NCBI GenBank assembly: GCA_002412935.1
Contig: DHWA01000009.1
Span: 1-60,714, forward strand
Length of the DNA stretch: 60,714 bases
Origin: Patescibacteria group bacterium UBA5194
GTDB lineage: Bacteria; Patescibacteriota; Gracilibacteria; BD1-5; UBA6164
Direction of reading: 5' to 3'
The translations under genes were made by a program, and so were the position numbers. This document shows, piece after piece, positions 1-10,891 of the stretch (its first letter is position 1; the number at the start of each line of letters is the position of its first letter). Below the pieces are notes generated by a model. It was not told the origin of the DNA. It did no database searches and saw nothing but the letters and a program-made list of their open reading frames with translations.

Positions 1-79
1 GATGTTACAATCTGCAATAAATAATTTTTAATAAATATAAAAATTATTATCAGTTTGTCAATAAAATATTCCTTACAAA

Positions 80-2254
80 CTACATCACCTCTTCCAATCC
101 CACCACCATAACTCCCAAATCATTAGCTTTTTTCAACTTACTACCCGCATCTTTTCATGCAATTAAAAAATCTAGTTTTTTTGACACACTTCATATAAAC
201 TCACCTCATTCTTTTTCTATTATTTCTATTATTTGATCTCTTGTATATCATTCAAAACTTCAAGTTACACAAAATCTCTTTCATGCAAACTTCCCTTCTA
301 AAACACTTACTTTTTCAAATTTCATTTCTATTATTTCAAGTAGTTTTTTTAAAGTTTCTTTATTTAAATCATCAGTAAAATATTCTAAAACTGACTCTGA
401 TGTTTCTGGTCAAAAATCATCCAATCTCAACAAATCATCAAAAGTATATTTAAAATCAATCAAATCTTCTTTTTTCTCAAAAATCATTGCAAGTGTTTTT
501 GCTGTTTTTTTACCAACTCATTCTATTCATAAAGCTGTTAGAAAAGAAACTATACTTTGATTTTTTGCTTTTTCTATTGCTTCAAGCAGATTCGAAACTG
601 ATTTTTCTTTGAATCATTCAAGTTTCAAAATCTCTTCTTTTTTATCTTTTAGATAAAATATTGATACCAAATTATTTATAAATCATTTTTCTAAAAATAA
701 AATCACTTGTTTTTCTCAAAATCAATCAATATTTAATCAGGTCTTCCCTACTGAATAAATTAAACTTCATTCAATTTGTGCTTTACATTGAAATTTATTT
801 GTACAATAATACCTTATTTTTTCATCATCTCTAGCTACTTTTCAAGAACAGATTGGACATATTGAAGGAATTTCTATTTTTATTTCATTTCCATTTCTTG
901 ACTCAACTATTGGTGCTACAACTTCAGGAATCACTTCTCATGCTCTTTTTATCCATACTTGATCTCAAATTAGTACTCATTTTTTTTCTACTTCATCATA
1001 ATTATGTAAAGTCGCTCTTCTTACGATTACTCATCATACATTTACTGCCATCAAATTTGCGACTGGGGTGATTGTTCCAGTTCTTCCAACACTATGTTCT
1101 ATAGAAAGTATTTGAGTCCTTACAAGCTCTGCAGGAAATTTATATGCAATTGCATATCTCGGATGATGTTCTGTAAATCAGATTGTATTCCACTGCCTTA
1201 TATCATTAACCTTCAAAACAAGTCAATCAATATCAAAATCAATAGTTTTTTTAGTATCTCAAAAATTATCAATCTCTTTTATAACTTCTTCAATTCAATT
1301 ACAAACCTTAAAATAAGATGTAATTTCGAATCATAATTTTTCTAAATCTTTTATAACATCAAAGTAGGTTTCTTTTTTTTCTTTAATTCTAAATTCCTCA
1401 AAATTAGCCAAATCATAAGCAAAAAATTTCAGATTTCTTTTCTTTGTAACAGAAGTATCTAAAGTTCTCAAGCTTCAACTTGCTGCATTTCTAGGATTTG
1501 CAAATAATTTAGATCAAGTTTCTAAAGCTTCTGCATTGAGTTTATTAAAGCTAGAAATAGGTAAAACAACCTCTCATCTGACTTCTAAATCACCAGCATA
1601 ATTTATAGTTTTTGGTATATTTGATATTTGCATAACATTTTCAGTTATATCTTCTCACTCTACTCAGTTTCATCTAGTTATTGCTTGAATAAGTTTTCAA
1701 TTTTTATATATAAGTTCAACTCCAAGTCAGTCAAATTTGAATTCGAGAGTGTAAGAAATATCGTCTTTACTATATTGTCATTGCGAGGTACGAAGCAATC
1801 CATTTACTCAATTAATTCATCATTCCTGGATTGCTTCACTATCGTTCGCAATGACAGAATAACTATTAATCTTACTTTTCGCTATTCACTTTTCATTATT
1901 CACTATTTTCCTAACCCTCTCATCAAAATCTTTTAAATCCTCCTCATTATAAGTATTATCTAGACTTATCATAGGTCTACTATGTCTTACTTTTGCAAAA
2001 GTTGATTCTGTTACTGAAGCTCAAACTTTTTCAGTTGCTTTTGTTTTTATATCAAATTTATCTTCTAAAAATACCAATTTTTTAAATAATTCATCATACT
2101 CAAAATCACTAATTACTGGATTTTCTTTATTATAATACAAATCACTATGTTCTTTCAATAATTTTTGTAAATTTTTTATTTCTTTTATTGTAAATAATTC
2201 TAAATCCTTATTTAAATATTTATTACTTTTTTCAAGTAGTTCTTTAACTTCCAT
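80..2254 (-). CDS. ligA: NAD-dependent DNA ligase LigA carrying an in-frame palindromic repeat
   Basis: Seals nicks in duplex DNA using NAD+. The 724-residue protein begins MEVKELLEKSN and shows domain Ia with YYNKENPVISDFEYDELF, then HSRPMISLDNTYNEEDL, and the adenylation motif EFKFDGLG with the nucleotide-accepting lysine near residue 173. Further on come PRYAIAYKFPAE, a zinc finger (CPICSG, then YYCTNKFQC), helix-hairpin-helix repeats, and a C-terminal BRCT domain ending GLEEVM before TAG. Family members are usually about 670 residues with the lysine near 115; the excess is a segment at about residues 133-160 encoded by a palindromic repeat (separate entry). The start is the only ATG before the conserved N-terminus. 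The gene stands alone; a TATAAT lies about 40 bases upstream. Identification is certain. Confidence 0.97.
1776..1856. repeat. 81 bp composite palindromic element inside ligA
   Basis: The left arm TGTCATTGCGAGG is matched by the right arm TCGTTCGCAATGACA, and the inner arms AAGCAATCCA and TGGATTGCTT also pair, giving a long imperfect hairpin. The length is exactly 27 codons, and no TAA or TAG occurs in the ligA frame. The encoded peptide (around SVIANDSEAIQEGG) has no counterpart in ligases. It lies between the NAD-binding Ia motif and the catalytic lysine. Confidence 0.9.
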
Positions 2255-2292
2255 AATTATTAATTATTAATTAATTTCCCTTCATTTTAATC

Positions 2293-2298
2293 ATTATA
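2293..2298 (-). promoter_or_regulatory. Probable -10 box of ligA
   Basis: On the minus strand the sequence reads TATAAT about 40 bases before the ligA ATG. No good -35 hexamer is seen. The call rests on the exact -10 match in an AT-rich background, so it is tentative. Confidence 0.4.
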
Positions 2299-2582
2299 AT
2301 TGGTTTTTCAATTAAATTTTATTTTTAACAAGTTTTTAACTATATAAAAAATAGTTAAAATTATTGTTTATATTTTTTATACAAAAAGCCGTTTTTGAGA
2401 TAATAAAAATCTATTTTCAAAGTACTTTCAATCACTTTTTCAATGATTTTCGTAATTTTTCATAATGTTTTTATGGAATTTATTTTACTTTATATAAGCC
2501 AAAAATAAGCTATGTATTTTTCATAGATATAAAAATATAGTATTGTCAAGTTAGTTTTTTAGATATATAAACAACTCTGAGG

Positions 2583-2588
2583 TATAAT
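2583..2588 (+). promoter_or_regulatory. Probable -10 box of the structured RNA
   Basis: TATAAT sits just before the structured region. The matching -35 position (around 2559-2565) is poor. Transcription would start near 2595. Confidence 0.4.
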
Positions 2589-2594
2589 ATATAT

Positions 2595-3098
2595 GTATTT
2601 AAGTTAGTTCTTTTACATCTTCTTACTCTCTTAGACGGGAAATACAAAACCTAGTATTAATTCCCTAGTAAAACTTTATAGTTTTATTTAAACACAAAAA
2701 AAACACAAAAATAAAAACAAAAATAAGGTGTAAAACAATGAAATAAATCATATCCATCTTTTCTAATTAATTTTTTTTAGAAAAAGTTGATTTAATAAGA
2801 TGGATATAATCTATTTTCAAAATTCACCTTTCAAAAAACAATAAAAAAACCAAAAAAAATAAAAACAAAAGAGCATGGTGAATCGCTCTATAAAAATTAC
2901 CCAAGGATAGTAAGAAAGTTATATATAAAGTTCTTTTGAATCTTTATATATAACAAATCAGAAATAAAGGTTATTTCTAAAAAATTAAATCCCTTTTCCC
3001 CTGGACATCATAAAAAACTTTATATCGTCCAGGTATGTGAAACCGGATTATATAAAAAAAGCTAAGTCACTTCTACCAAGAATACTTAGCTCCTTTTT
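2595..3098 (+). ncRNA. Candidate large structured non-coding RNA (about 500 nt)
   Basis: There is no open reading frame on either strand, but a dense series of hairpins joined by A-rich linkers. They include: 2637-2665 (GGGAAATAC with GTATTAATTCCC); 2750-2807 (ATATCCATCTT with AAGATGGATAT, 11 bp, plus an inner TTTCTAA/TTAGAAA); 2871-2887 (GAGC..GCTC) whose loop GGTGAAT can pair with ATTCACC at 2821-2827 as a pseudoknot; 2928-2964 (13 bp perfect); 2970-2986; and 3001-3032 (CTGGAC with GTCCAG). It ends in a terminator hairpin. A TATAAT precedes it. I do not recognise the class: no tRNA-like T arm as in tmRNA, no 6S-type single long rod, no SRP loop. Strand follows from the terminator T tract. 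A cis-regulatory leader of the next gene is possible, but the terminator argues for an independent RNA. Confidence 0.65.
3059..3098 (+). terminator. Intrinsic terminator of the structured RNA
   Basis: AGCTAAGT and ACTTAGCT pair around a 16-base loop and are followed by CC and seven or more T. Confidence 0.8.
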
Positions 3099-3167
3099 TT
3101 GTCTAAAATAAATTTGACTTATTAATTTTTATCTCTATAAATAACCAATTACTATTAATATTAGATT

Positions 3168-3872
3168 ATGAGTTTAGATATAATTAAAATGAATTGTTTC
3201 ACAAGCGAATTTTTAGAAGAAGAAACAAAAAGAAGACATAAAATAATTGATGCTACTACTAAAGAAATTAATGCACTATTGGATCTAAGTCATACAAAAC
3301 AAAAATTATTAGACTATCTTACTGATGAACTTGAGCAGATTATAGAATTACAACTTGATTGAAAATCACCTGAAACATTGAGATTTTGCGAACAAAATCT
3401 TAATTACCTTTTGAAAATAATTCTTAATAATCCTGAACTAAAAGAATTATTATTATGAAATATATGATATAGAATTAGACAAATTATAATAAATATTTGA
3501 AGTGATTTTCTTGATAAAAAAATATTAGATATTCTATTAGAAAATGGTTTAGACCTTGAAGTAATAGTAAAACTTATATCATGAGAACTAGAGAATATTA
3601 AAGATTTAATAAATAAATGAAGTAATGAAAAAATATTAAATTTTTATTATACTAAATTTAATTCTACATTAAAAAAATTTTTATCAGATGAAAAAAATAA
3701 AGAAAGTATATTAACTGGAAGTATATGAACAAGAATATATAGATTAAGAAGAGAAATTTCTAAAAAATGTTCTTATTTTTTAGATCCAGATATAGTAGAA
3801 TTATTGGGTTCTGTAATAAGAAGACCCACTAATAATAAAAAAGATATTTATTTTAATGAGGAAGAAATTTAG
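3168..3872 (+). CDS. Hypothetical helical protein
   Basis: A 234-residue protein that I do not recognise. It begins MSLDIIKMNCFTSEFLEEE and is mostly charged, predicted helical sequence with repeated leucine-rich stretches (LLDYLTDELEQIIELQLD, LLENGLDLEVIVKLISGE). It has no signal peptide and no membrane segment. It contains several in-frame TGA-glycine codons and ends GAAGAAATTTAG. The start is the first ATG about 70 bases after the terminator of the structured RNA. The following patatin gene is convergent, 21 bases away, so this gene is monocistronic. Its position next to the large RNA may or may not be meaningful. Confidence 0.8.
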
Positions 3873-3893
3873 TATATTTTTATAATGCATATT

Positions 3894-4694
3894 TTATAAA
3901 TTATTTAATTTATTTTTTGCTTCTTCATATCAAATATCAGATATTTCATCTACTTTATTAAAATCATAATACTCATAATTTCATATATCTGGAGTAAGTA
4001 AAATAATTTTCTTTCATATATATTTTGCAAGTTCTAAACTTAAATCTTCATTTGTAGACATCAAAATTGTTATAGTTTTTTTAAGTATCTCATAATTGTA
4101 TCCAAAAAATCACTTTTTAAATTCAAAATTTCATATTTTTCTATTAGTTATAATTTTTTTTCATTTATCTCTTATAGCTGAAACTGCTATTATATCTTTT
4201 CAATCTAAATCTAAAACTGGTAAATTTGCTTTTAATCATCAATCTAAAAAATCATTTCCAAAGTAATCAAAAGAAGTGAATATCATGGGTAAACTTATAC
4301 TAGACCTTACAGCATCAACTATTTTTCATTTAATAAATATTATTTTTTCTCCAGAATTCATATCTGTTGCAAATATTTTCAGTGGAATTTTCACATCTTC
4401 TATTTTTGTATCTCAAAATATTTTTTCTAAAAGTTTATATATTTTATTTCATGAAACAACTCACTTTTTTAAATCAAAATCTATTAATTTTAAAAAATTG
4501 ATAGATTTTACTATACTTTTTATTTCTTCTGATTTTTTTCCGAGAGCAAAACAAGCTCAAATAATCGCTCACATACTAGTTCAAGCAATTTCATTTATTT
4601 GAATATTATTTTCTTCTATATATTTCAATACTCAAATATGACAAAGTCATCTTGCGGCTCATCAACCTAGAGCTAGAGAATAGTTTTTAAACAT
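3894..4694 (-). CDS. Patatin-like phospholipase (RssA/YlbK type)
   Basis: A 266-residue predicted serine lipid acyl hydrolase. The N-terminus MFKNYSLALGGGAARG carries the oxyanion-hole glycine run. Then follows the nucleophile elbow GTSMGA (serine near residue 40), and further on the dyad aspartate in DGGLKANLP. Several of these glycines are TGA codons, so the gene is unreadable in the standard code. It lies 4 bases downstream of the acyltransferase/acyl-ACP synthetase gene and is probably the last gene of that transcript. Family knowledge: such enzymes release fatty acids from phospholipids. Pairing with an acyl-recycling enzyme suggests lipid remodelling or scavenging (inference). There is no signal peptide. 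Confidence 0.9.
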
Positions 4695-4698
4695 AATT

Positions 4699-7434
4699 TT
4701 AAATTATTATTAATGATTTTAAACTTTTATAATCAGTCTTCCCTGTTCACAAAACTGGTATTTTTTCTATTATAATTGTTTCTGCTATTTTTACTAGATT
4801 ACTTACTCATCTTTTTCTTAAGTAATCATTTACTTCATCAACTTCTATATGTTCTATAGAAAATAAAACTATTTTAGCAGTACCATCTTTTTCAATTGCT
4901 TCTATGGCTACCTTTAATTCTTCTTCACTACCATATTTTTCAAGTAATATTCCCTCTACAAATGGAAGTGAAATCATCTCTCAAGCTATTTTTATAAACC
5001 TCTTGAGTCTTCAAGTTATACTTAAATATCAATCTTGATCAATTACTCATAAATCTCAAGTTTTATAATATTGTTTTCAGTTTATTTCTTCAAATGGATT
5101 TTCTAAATTTTTATCAATATATCAATTAAATATAGAACTTCATGATACATAAACCATACCTTGTTCTCATATTTCTGATTCTTGCATATTTTCCAAACTC
5201 AAAATTTTACAATCAAGATTTGGAATAACTTTTCAAACTGTTCATGGTTTACTTCAAATTATTGGATTTATAGAAACTACAGGACTACACTCAGTTATTC
5301 CATATCATTCCAATATAACTCAAGTTGGTGATAATTCTCTAAATTTATTAAATACTTCGGTAGGACATCTTTCAGCTCAAACTATAACATATCTTATATT
5401 TTTAAAATCATCTTTTGAAGCTAAAGTCATAATCATCTTCAAAAATGTTGGTGTTGATGTAATTGTTGTAACTTTTGTATGCTTTATTATTTCCAAGATT
5501 GTTTTTGCATCATTTGGATCTGGAGTATAAACAACTCTAAGTCATGTAATAAGTGGCATTATAGTATTGATTGTGAATCAAAAACTATGAAAAGGTGGTA
5601 AAAATCATAAAAGTATATCATCTGTTTTTATCTCAAATATATTTAGAGATCACTTTATATTTTCTATTAAATTTTCATGTGTCAATAAAACTGCTTTTGG
5701 AAGACTTTCTGATCAAGAAGTAAATAAAATTACTGCAGTTTCTTTTAATTTTGGAATTATCATCAATTTAGATTTGATAAGTGCCTTAATTTTTTTTCAT
5801 AAACTTATATTTCTAAGTAAATCTTCTAAATATACAAAAGTACTTGATTTATTATACTCTTCTAAAAAATCATTTTTTACTTTATCATAAAAATTTGATG
5901 AAGTTAAAATAACTTCTATCTTTGAAAAATCTTTACAATGTTTAAATCATTCTTTTCAAAGCGTCCAATTAAACATAACTGGAGTTTTTCAAGCAAGATA
6001 AGTAGCTATGATAAGTAAACTTGCACTTCAAACTGCAGGTATCATAATACCTATATAATCTCACTTAATATTTTTTATATAATCCGCAATTAAATAAGCT
6101 TTTATAGTAAAATCTTTTTTTGATTGCATTCAAAGTATATTGTCCCAAAGAAATTTTTCATTTTTGTTTTTAGAAAATTCCTTTTTCCATAGAGTTAAAA
6201 TTGTATTATATTTTTCATTTTTTATAAGATTTATTAAATTTTGTACTTTTAATTTATTATTTTCATTTTTAAAATTACACTTTTTCAATTTTTCAATACT
6301 TCTACTTTCTCAAATAGCCATCATATATAAATCCCCTAAAGTTTTTAAATCTGTTATTGGAGGATTTGAAGCACCTGAAAAATTTGCTTGTATATATGAT
6401 TTTATTTCAGCAGCATCTAAACTATCAAAAAATAAATCTAAAACAAGATTGGATTTATCATGTATGCAAGCCTGTCATTCCGGACCTGATCCGAAATCTT
6501 TAATACTTTGTTTAGTTCATTCATCCTGTATTATAGATTCTGAACTAAATTCAGGATAACAATTTAGTCACTTAATCAAAGCAATTTTTTCTTTTATTTT
6601 TTCTTTTATATTATTTGGTACTTTTGTTAAATCATAATCATTTGTAAGAGATAATTCTTTTTCAGATCATTCAATAATATCTGGTTCTTTTTTATTTATT
6701 ACATCATTATAATAAAAATAATGTTTTATAAATCTCAGTTTTTCTTTTGGTTTTATATTATAAAAATCTTCTAAAAATTTATTAAATTCATTTAGAGATT
6801 TTAATCTAAACTCATTTACATCTTTTGTTATATCAATTATTTCTATACTAACATCTCTTTTAGGGACAAAAAATAACAAATTAGCAAAAGCAAACTTTAT
6901 ACTTTTAAAATATGTTTTCATAAAAGAACTTTCTCAATTATCCCAAGCTTTTGACCAAATACTTCACCAAAGTCATCTTTGTCTTATACCTAATACTTTT
7001 GTATTTTTTGGCATATTATTTGTTATATAAAAACTTGATTGTTTTCATTTTATACTTTCAAAATCCTGTCTATAAATTTGTCATGATGGATAGATAAGTA
7101 TATTTTTTCATTGTTTTAATCATTCTGTAATACTGGAGAATACTTTCTTTACATCTAGAGCACTTGCTCAAGCTGTCATTTCTCAAATTGGTACTGTTCA
7201 TACAAAATCCATTACTTGTTTTAAAACAGGTAGGTTATAATAATTTTCAGATGCAACAGGAGAAGCTATAATATATTGTCCTAAATATGATATAAGTATC
7301 CTTGGATCTACAAGAGCTATATGATTTGGTAACAACAAAATAGGTCAATTATGTTTCAAATGTTTAACTCAAGTAATTTTTACTCTATAACGAATAGAAA
7401 GTACATGTCTTACAATAAATAGGATTAGTTTCAT
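4699..7434 (-). CDS. Fused 1-acyl-glycerophosphate-type acyltransferase / acyl-ACP(CoA) synthetase (Aas-like)
   Basis: 911 residues with two enzymatic halves. The N-terminal PlsC-like acyltransferase has NHIALVD (the HX4D catalytic motif), a central block YPSGQIYR, and a stretch around residues 150-250. The C-terminal AMP-forming synthetase has the P-loop LFTSGSESLPKAV, then GITECSP, TGDLG-like and GRLKRFIKIAGE motifs, and the terminal catalytic lysine in GTGKTDYKSL. This order matches E. coli Aas, which activates free fatty acid onto ACP and re-acylates lysophospholipid. The linker between the halves contains an in-frame palindromic repeat (6473-6561). It is upstream of the patatin gene by 4 bases. 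The PPTase upstream could supply holo-ACP. The acyl carrier and exact acceptor are unknown. Confidence 0.9.
6473..6561. repeat. Composite palindromic element inside the Aas-like gene
   Basis: It begins TGTCATTCCGGACCTGATCC and ends TTCAGGATAACA, with two hairpin arms (ATTCCGGA/TCCGAAAT and ATCCTG/CAGGAT). The Aas-like frame reads through it (KDFGSGPEGQ), placing about 30 residues in the linker between the acyltransferase and synthetase domains, where extra sequence is least harmful. Confidence 0.85.
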
Positions 7435-7518
7435 ATATTTTTTATTAATTATTTAATGCTTTTTTGTTTAATAAATACATCCAATAACAAATGATTATTA
7501 ACTTAAATCTGTGTTATT

Positions 7519-8109
7519 CTATCATATAGCAATACAAACACTATAAAAAACATCATCTTTTCTTCAAAAGAACACTTGCTTTTGGCTTATTTTATAGTCA
7601 AATAATAATTCTTTAATAAAAATCACCCCATCTATAACTTTTTCAATATCATTTATCTTAATTAATTTTACATCTCAAATATCATCAAGTTTTCATAAGT
7701 TATATTTTATAATACTTTCTTTTGCTATCCAAAGTATATAAAAGTTAATCCAATTTTTTCATCATAATAAAACATATTCTTCATTATTAAATTGATTAAG
7801 TAAAGATAAATCTCTTTCTTTATAAACTTCAATATCTACTCAAATCATCTCAGTACTTACTCAAATAAATACCAAATCATCTTTATGTGAAATAGACCAA
7901 AAAATACCATTATCAAATAATGGTATTCAATCTGAATTTATTTTTGGAAGATATTTTTCTATTTTATATTTTTTTTCTACTTCTTTTGAAATTATGAACC
8001 TAGAAACTATACTTTCTTTTGATTTTAAAGTAGACAAATAATCTAAAGAAAAATATTTTAAAGCTTTATTGTAATCTGAATTTATATTTTTTTGTATTTT
8101 TAAAAACAT
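7519..8109 (-). CDS. 4'-phosphopantetheinyl transferase (Sfp/AcpT type)
   Basis: 196 residues. It transfers the phosphopantetheine arm of CoA to a serine of acyl carrier protein. The two family signatures are present: IGVDIEVY (Mg-binding Asp and Glu, about residue 87) and WIAKESIIKY (catalytic Glu-Lys, about residue 130). An upstream WSISHKDD block corresponds to the family's (W)SxSH motif. The protein ends after an in-frame TGA-glycine at TAG. It starts 3 bases after the stop of the peptidase-like gene and is followed by the Aas-like gene after about 85 bases, so it probably belongs to the same transcript. No ACP gene lies in the window. Confidence 0.9.
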
Positions 8110-8112
8110 ATT

Positions 8113-9198
8113 TTATGGGTTATGTATAACTATACTTTTATAATCCATTAAACTCCATTTTCTCATCCACTCAATTGTATCATACTTATGATAACCAGTA
8201 TCACTATCCCAAACAATTATTTTTGTAGGATTTGATACTCATCATTCATATCATAGAAGATAAAAAGCATGTTCTCATATAAGTCCTATATTTTTTTTGA
8301 TTTTATAATCTTCTATATAGTACCATTCAACTTTTCTATCAAGCAAAGTAGTAGAACAATAATTCTTTGCATATATTTTCTGATTAACTTTGTATTGATC
8401 TATTTGTATTTTATCAATTGTTCAATCTTCATATTCTTCTCTTGTACACCAATCTCACCATAATTGAACCATATTTCACTTTGCAACATTTTTCAGTAAA
8501 AAAGTTAGATGTGAATTAGCTGTAAAACTATCATTATGATTATCTATTGTTATTATATCATTTTTTACTCAATAACTATCATATATTTTTGCTATAGGTT
8601 TTTCATAAACTCCATATCCAGTCAATCATCTCTGAGTTGGTTTTATATTTTTATTATCTCAATAATAATCTATATAGCCTACAAATCACTTATTTGGATT
8701 ACCCCAAAAAATTTTTTTATCATAAGTAAAAGTAAGTTGATTGAAATATGTTTTATCTACTTTTTCTAATACTTCTTCTTCAGTTATTTTTATTCATTTT
8801 ATGTAAGTTAGTATATCAGCAGTGACAGCTAATTCACAAGAAAGTGGTCTTTTTTGTAACCTTTTTATTTTAATTTTATTTGAAATATCTAAATTTTCTT
8901 TAAATTTTGGATCATATTTATAAGTAAATTTACGAGTTTCTCATTTATAATTGAAAAATATATCTATGTTAAAATTATTTGTTTTATCAACTATATCTAA
9001 ATATAATTTTTTATTTACTTTATCATTAATTATTATAGCCAACTTAGAATTACTAGTAGATACATCAGCAACTCAATTAAAATCTACTCAGTCATATTTT
9101 TTATAATCCCAAAGCAATATTTTATCAGACGCAAAGGTATGAAAAAAATAAGATAAAAAAAGTATTATAAAAAGTATCTTTCTTATTAATTTATGCAT
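8113..9198 (-). CDS. Secreted peptidase C39-like (papain-fold) protein
   Basis: 361 residues with an N-terminal signal peptide (MHKLIRKILFIILFLSYFFH). The C-terminal half resembles the peptidase_C39_2 (YvpB-like) fold: a catalytic Cys in PLSCELAVTADIL (about residue 143), His in GEHAFYLLGYE (about 312) and Asp in VWDSDTGYH. The N-terminal part is an extra beta-rich region of unknown function. The usual QCGP near the active Cys is replaced by LSCE, so activity is probable but not assured. A cell-surface or secreted role in degrading host or envelope peptides fits this lifestyle. The gene overlaps none and sits in the minus-strand train between the PPTase and another secreted protein. Confidence 0.75.
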
Positions 9199-9267
9199 TT
9201 ATTATTTTTTAACAATTATTTTATTCCAAATTTTACGATTATTTTCAAAAAATCAAAACTTTAATTT

Positions 9268-10263
9268 TTACATCTTTTCTATGAATCTAGAATTGATACT
9301 AATTACATTTATAGGTAAAAACTGTCAAGAACATACAAATTTAAATAAACTATCAACTCTAGCTCTTCATTCAAAAAAATGAACTAGAGATATATCTTTA
9401 TAACTTATTTTATCTCAAAATTTAATTTTAGTTTTTCAAATAATCTCATTATTATCATTTATATAATACCAATCACCATTTTTAATAGTTATTCTTTTTG
9501 AATTAAGATATATCTTATAATTTTCCAAAACAAAATTTACTTTTTGAAAAATATTTTCATCACATCAAAATATATCAGAAAGTCATGTTTTTCATTCTCA
9601 TACTGTTATATCATAATCTGTAATTCCAAAATTTTTTGTTATGTGAGAATTACTACTCCGTCAATTCAAAAATGATATATATCAAGAGTCTTTGTATAAA
9701 AATCATATATCTCAAAGTAATGCATCTTCAGAAAAAGAATATAAAAAGAAATTTTTTACATCTTCTTTTGATATTTTTTGATATAAATCTTTATCCTTTG
9801 TTGAAAATTTTCAAGTAAAATCAATCAATTGTTTTCATCAAAAAAATTCATAGTAAGTTGGTAATTCCCATGCTGCTGATGGTTTATGTTTTTTTTGGTT
9901 AGCCATTCATATATAATATGGAGATTTTGTTCCCCAAATTTTTTCAGATATAATCCAGATATATCATGCACACAATTCTTTATCTCTTGAAGCAGCTGGA
10001 ATAAATGTAGGAATTGTTTTTAGATTTCTTGCAGTTTGAATTAATTCTTTTCATTCAGTAGTTATTTTAAAATCTGTTTCAGAATAATCTCTCAATTTTA
10101 AATTATCTCAAAAATAATTTCTTTCAATTTTTTCCAATTTTATTACTTTCTTTTTTTTATATACTTCAAAATCATTTTTTATATCAAATGCAAAAATACT
10201 AACTCAAAACAGAGTTAGTATTAATACAATTATAATATAATCTTTTACACTTTTAGGAATCAT
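9268..10263 (-). CDS. Secreted hypothetical protein with a possible CHAP/NlpC-like core
   Basis: 331 residues with an N-terminal hydrophobic segment (VKDYIIIVLILTLFGVSIFAF) that looks like a signal anchor. The central part has CAGYIWIISEKIWG followed by PSAAWELPTYYEF and later NSHITKNFGI. This C...AW...H spacing recalls CHAP or NlpC/P60 amidases, but I cannot confirm the family. It contains one CGG codon (9658-9660). It lies 69 bases upstream of the C39-like gene and 15 bases downstream of the exonuclease-like gene in the same direction. It could be a peptidoglycan-active or surface protein; function unknown. Confidence 0.75.
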
Positions 10264-10278
10264 ACTTTAAATTAATTA

Positions 10279-10881
10279 TTACTTTTTCAAATACTCTGGA
10301 ATTTCATATTTATCAAATTCTGGAAGTAATTTCTTTCCATAAATTGTTCTACTAATAACTTCTGCTGCACATTTTGCTCACATAAGTGCAATATGTGGTT
10401 TTGGTTCACCTCATGGAATTCAAACAAATTTAAGTGATTCATCAAGATTTATTTTATATATTCATTTTTCAATTAATATCTTTTTCCCAAGATCAAGATG
10501 TTTAGCAAAAACTATACTATGAGTATCCAAACTTCTATGTCATAATGGATATGTAATTCATGCTTTTTTATAACTTTGAACCAGAAAATCTATATCACTT
10601 TTAGGATTTTGTCATATAAGAATTTGTGGACTTGGACATGTTTTTAACCAAGCATCAAACTTTTTTACGAGTTCAACTAAACTCATTTTCTTAGGATCTT
10701 GAATTTCATCTACACTAAATCAATTAATTTTAAGAGCTTCATCTACCCAAGTTGCTCATTCCCAAATTCTACACTCAGCATAAAATTGGTTTGTAGGATT
10801 TAAAAAATCAACAGCTCCTAGACTAACTATAGAGTTATTAATTGGATCAAGTCATGTAAATTCTCAATCAATAGAAATCAT
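10279..10881 (-). CDS. DnaQ/RNase T-like DEDDh exonuclease-fold protein, third acidic residue replaced
   Basis: 200 residues. Exo I is seen as ISIDGEFTGLDP (Asp and Glu), Exo II as GQNPKSDIDFL (Asp). The Exo III block reads PHIALMGAKCAAEVI: the histidine is kept, but the position four residues before which families show Asp (HxAxxDA) is Gly, encoded by TGA. The family removes nucleotides from 3' ends of DNA or RNA with two metal ions. Loss of one carboxylate suggests reduced or altered activity, or use of another residue. It is flanked by the DUF4012 gene (10 bases upstream) and a secreted protein. It is too small and compact to be a polymerase subunit by itself. Confidence 0.85.
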
Positions 10882-10891
10882 AATATATATA

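Noticed and set aside
2021..2254. A short 77-residue gene at the ligA start
   Set aside because: It is only the part of ligA before the first TGA; with TGA as Gly the frame continues to 80.
2595..3098. tmRNA (ssrA) reading of the structured RNA
   Set aside because: GACGGGAA near the 5' end recalls tmRNA, but there is no T-arm GTTCAAATC-like sequence, no acceptor-stem complement and no plausible tag frame.
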